From Lachnospiraceae bacterium UBA3386 (GTDB lineage: Bacteria; Bacillota; Clostridia; Lachnospirales; Lachnospiraceae): a stretch of DNA of 25,752 bases. The DNA is taken from positions 6,717-32,468 of the forward strand of contig DEPS01000130.1 of NCBI GenBank assembly GCA_002358875.1. Reading direction: 5' to 3'. The first letter of the stretch is position 1. The number at the start of each line of letters is the position of its first letter. Below the pieces are notes generated by a model that was not told the origin of the DNA, did not search any database, and saw nothing but the letters and a program-made list of their open reading frames with translations. Of this stretch, positions 23,867-25,752 are shown in pieces. The position numbers were made by a program, and so were the translations under genes.

Positions 23867-25543
23867 ATGAAAAGGAATTTTATTTTTTTCAAAAGGATGA
23901 GTCTTTTTCTGGCAGCGGCTCTGACGGCAGCTGCCCTGTCCGCCTGCTCCGGCACAGGCCGGGAAAACTCCCTGCCGTCTGGAAAGGATGAGGCGGAGAA
24001 AAAGACTTCAGAAAAAGAGAGCAAAAGCTCAGATTATCTGGTTTCCATTGAAGATGAGCCGGATACGGTGGATTTTCAGTGTACTTCGGTCCATTATACG
24101 ATAGCCCAGAATGTGTTTGACCGCCTGGTGGAGATGGAAAAGGATGATGAGGGAGGCGTGAATATCCTGCCGTCACTTGCTAAGTCCTGGGACATTTCCG
24201 AAGGCAGGCGCTGCTATACCTTTCATCTGAGGGAGAATGTGACCTTCAGTAACGGAGAGACTCTGACCTCGTCAGATGTGCGCTATACCCTTGAGAGGCT
24301 CCTGAGTCATCCCGATTCCTGCAACCAGGATATCGCGGAGATGATCGAAGGGGCAGAAAAACTGGAGAAGGGTGAGGCAGACAGCCTGGCGGGCTTTGAG
24401 ATCCTGAATGATCAGGATTTTTCCATCACGCTGACCCAGCCCTTCGAGGCTTTTCTGGCCTGCATGTCCATGCCTGGGGCGTCCATCCTGGATGCCGAGA
24501 CGACAGAGAAAGCGGGAGAGCGTTTTGGCAGGGAGCCCGCGTGGACGGTCGGGACAGGTCCCTTTATTCTTGATAAATGGGAACCTTCAAAAGGAATGAG
24601 CCTGATCGCCAACAAGAACTGCTGGAGCGGAAAGCCTTCCTGTGAGGGGCTGAGACTGCTTTTTATGACGGAGGCCGAGGAAGCAAAGCAGATGTTTGAG
24701 GAGGGAGAGCTGGATGTCCTTGACCTGGACGAGCTGGGCGACCTCGCGGAATTCTTTATCCACGGGGATATTTATCAGGATAATCTTCGGGAGGTACAGC
24801 CGATCGGGATCACCTATATCGCCCTCAATGAATCAATGGGACCATTGGCGGATCAGAAGGTAAGGAAGGCCCTTCAGATTTCCCTGAACAGGGAAGCTCT
24901 CCTGGACGCCGCCTACAGCGGGCGGGGGTCGGTCGAAAACGGGATTTTTCCCCACGGACTTTACGGCTATAATCCGGATCTTCCGGAGATTCCCTGCGAC
25001 CCCGATGAGGCAAAAAAGCTGCTGGAGGAGGCGGGGTATCCTGACGGCTTCGACCTGAAGGTCAGTGTAAAATCCTCTTCGACCCAGTGGGAGCGCAACC
25101 TCCTTACGCTGGCATCCAATATGTGGGAGAAGGCGGGTATAAGGGCAAAGATCGAGATTCTGGATGAGAATGAATTCATGAGTCTTCGAAAAAGCGGGAA
25201 GCTCGCCTGTTACACGGCTACATGGACGGCGGACTATAACGACCCGGACAATTTTATTTATACATTTTTCGGAAATAAGGCCAATACCTCTTACCGGAGC
25301 CTGTGCTATCCCAGGGAAGAGGTCATGAAACGGGTGCGGGACGCGCGGGCGATCGCGGATCCCGCGGCGCGCCTTGAGGAATACAGGGAGCTGGAAAAGA
25401 TCATAGTACAGGAGGACGCCGCCTGGATCCCCCTGTTTTCAAGGCTCCGCTATTATGTGGTCTCGGACAGGATCGAAGGATTTAAAGCCTCCTGGAACGG
25501 ATCGGTCAAAAACAATTACAGGCATATGTCCGTAGGCAAGTAG
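23867..25543 (+). CDS. Family 5 extracellular solute-binding lipoprotein (oligopeptide type), copy 2
   Basis: 558 residues from the ATG at 23867, preceded by AAGGGGGG. An in-frame upstream start at 23681 would run through the hairpin cluster and bury the signal peptide, so it is rejected. The lipobox is LSAC and a Lys/Glu/Ser-rich tether follows. The protein is a clear paralogue of the previous gene along its whole length (for example DEPDTVDFQCT, HPDSCNQDI, PFEAFLAC, VENGIFPHGLYGYNPDLPEI and SWNGSVKN). The leader peptides, tethers and residues around the presumed pocket differ. It looks like a tandem duplication followed by divergence, perhaps of ligand preference. No transporter genes follow within the window. 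Confidence 0.93.
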   Translation: MKRNFIFFKRMSLFLAAALTAAALSACSGTGRENSLPSGKDEAEKKTSEKESKSSDYLVSIEDEPDTVDFQCTSVHYTIAQNVFDRLVEMEKDDEGGVNILPSLAKSWDISEGRRCYTFHLRENVTFSNGETLTSSDVRYTLERLLSHPDSCNQDIAEMIEGAEKLEKGEADSLAGFEILNDQDFSITLTQPFEAFLACMSMPGASILDAETTEKAGERFGREPAWTVGTGPFILDKWEPSKGMSLIANKNCWSGKPSCEGLRLLFMTEAEEAKQMFEEGELDVLDLDELGDLAEFFIHGDIYQDNLREVQPIGITYIALNESMGPLADQKVRKALQISLNREALLDAAYSGRGSVENGIFPHGLYGYNPDLPEIPCDPDEAKKLLEEAGYPDGFDLKVSVKSSSTQWERNLLTLASNMWEKAGIRAKIEILDENEFMSLRKSGKLACYTATWTADYNDPDNFIYTFFGNKANTSYRSLCYPREEVMKRVRDARAIADPAARLEEYRELEKIIVQEDAAWIPLFSRLRYYVVSDRIEGFKASWNGSVKNNYRHMSVGK

Positions 25544-25579
25544 ATAAAGGGCTGTGCATTCACGCCTGTGGAAGGGCGG

Positions 25580-25720
25580 AAACAGGATAAAAGCAGGGCG
25601 TGAACAGGACAAAAGCAGGCGAACAGGGCTAAAGCAGGGCGTGAACAGGGCATAAGCAGAGAACAGGACAAAAGAACAGGAACAGGACAGAAGCAGGCGA
25701 ACAGGGCTGAAGCAGGGAGC
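25580..25720 (+). repeat. Minisatellite-like degenerate tandem repeat
   Basis: About seven imperfect copies of a unit like GAACAGG(A/G)C(A/T)AAAGCAGG, 18-22 bases long, follow the second lipoprotein gene. A 37-base double unit is repeated at 25602-25638 and 25680-25716 with two mismatches. All units point the same way. No open frame, terminator or known repeat family is recognised. Confidence 0.75.
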
Positions 25721-25752
25721 AGCTGCGGGCAGTAAGGATTCTGAAATAAATA

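Noticed and set aside
25580..25720. CRISPR array
   Set aside because: Units are degenerate, contiguous and without unique spacers; no cas genes.

Overview
The window (about 55% G+C by eye) looks like the chromosome of an anaerobic, Gram-positive Clostridia member, most likely Lachnospiraceae. This is an inference from gene content: an ECF-type cobalt/nickel importer, a YolD-like protein, strong AGGAGG-type ribosome binding sites, single-membrane lipoproteins, class III-like prepilins, and many cyclic-di-GMP sensor proteins. No tRNA, rRNA, CRISPR array, transposase or phage gene was seen.

Layout. (1) 1-1600: the end of a membrane diguanylate cyclase (dCache-HAMP-GGDEF), overlapping a 5' fragment of an HD-domain gene that breaks off at a convergent junction. 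(2) 1676-5132, minus strand: cbiM-cbiQ-cbiO (ECF Co/Ni uptake) with a hairpin-rich leader, preceded by a YolD-like gene. (3) 5342-6960: a monocistronic gene, with its own promoter, long leader and terminator, encoding an HPr phosphocarrier domain fused to a D-lactate dehydrogenase. (4) 7108-13590: a three-gene operon of a family 3 solute-binding protein, a 1300-residue membrane sensor (S-component-like membrane domain, extracellular propeller, Y_Y_Y domain, HD-GYP output) and a BMP-family nucleoside-binding-like protein. No permease or ATPase accompanies it. (5) 13782-18328: four prepilin-like genes, the last an 810-residue prepilin with a GLUG-repeat C-terminal region. (6) 18568-21525, minus strand: a soluble EAL-PAS-degenerate GGDEF-PAS protein. 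(7) 21950-25543: two tandem paralogous family 5 (oligopeptide-type) lipoproteins, again without transporter genes. Strong hairpins lie between them and a minisatellite-like repeat follows.

How the parts may fit: cyclic-di-GMP synthesis (GGDEF), degradation (HD-GYP, EAL), extracellular ligand capture (four binding proteins with no transporter in the window) and surface pili occur side by side. A reasonable inference is an environment-sensing and surface-attachment region in which binding proteins present ligands to c-di-GMP enzymes that control pili or adhesion.

The strongest candidates for something undescribed are the HPr-D-lactate dehydrogenase fusion, the binding-protein/HD-GYP sensor operon, the prepilin-GLUG fusion, and the structured leader of cbiM.
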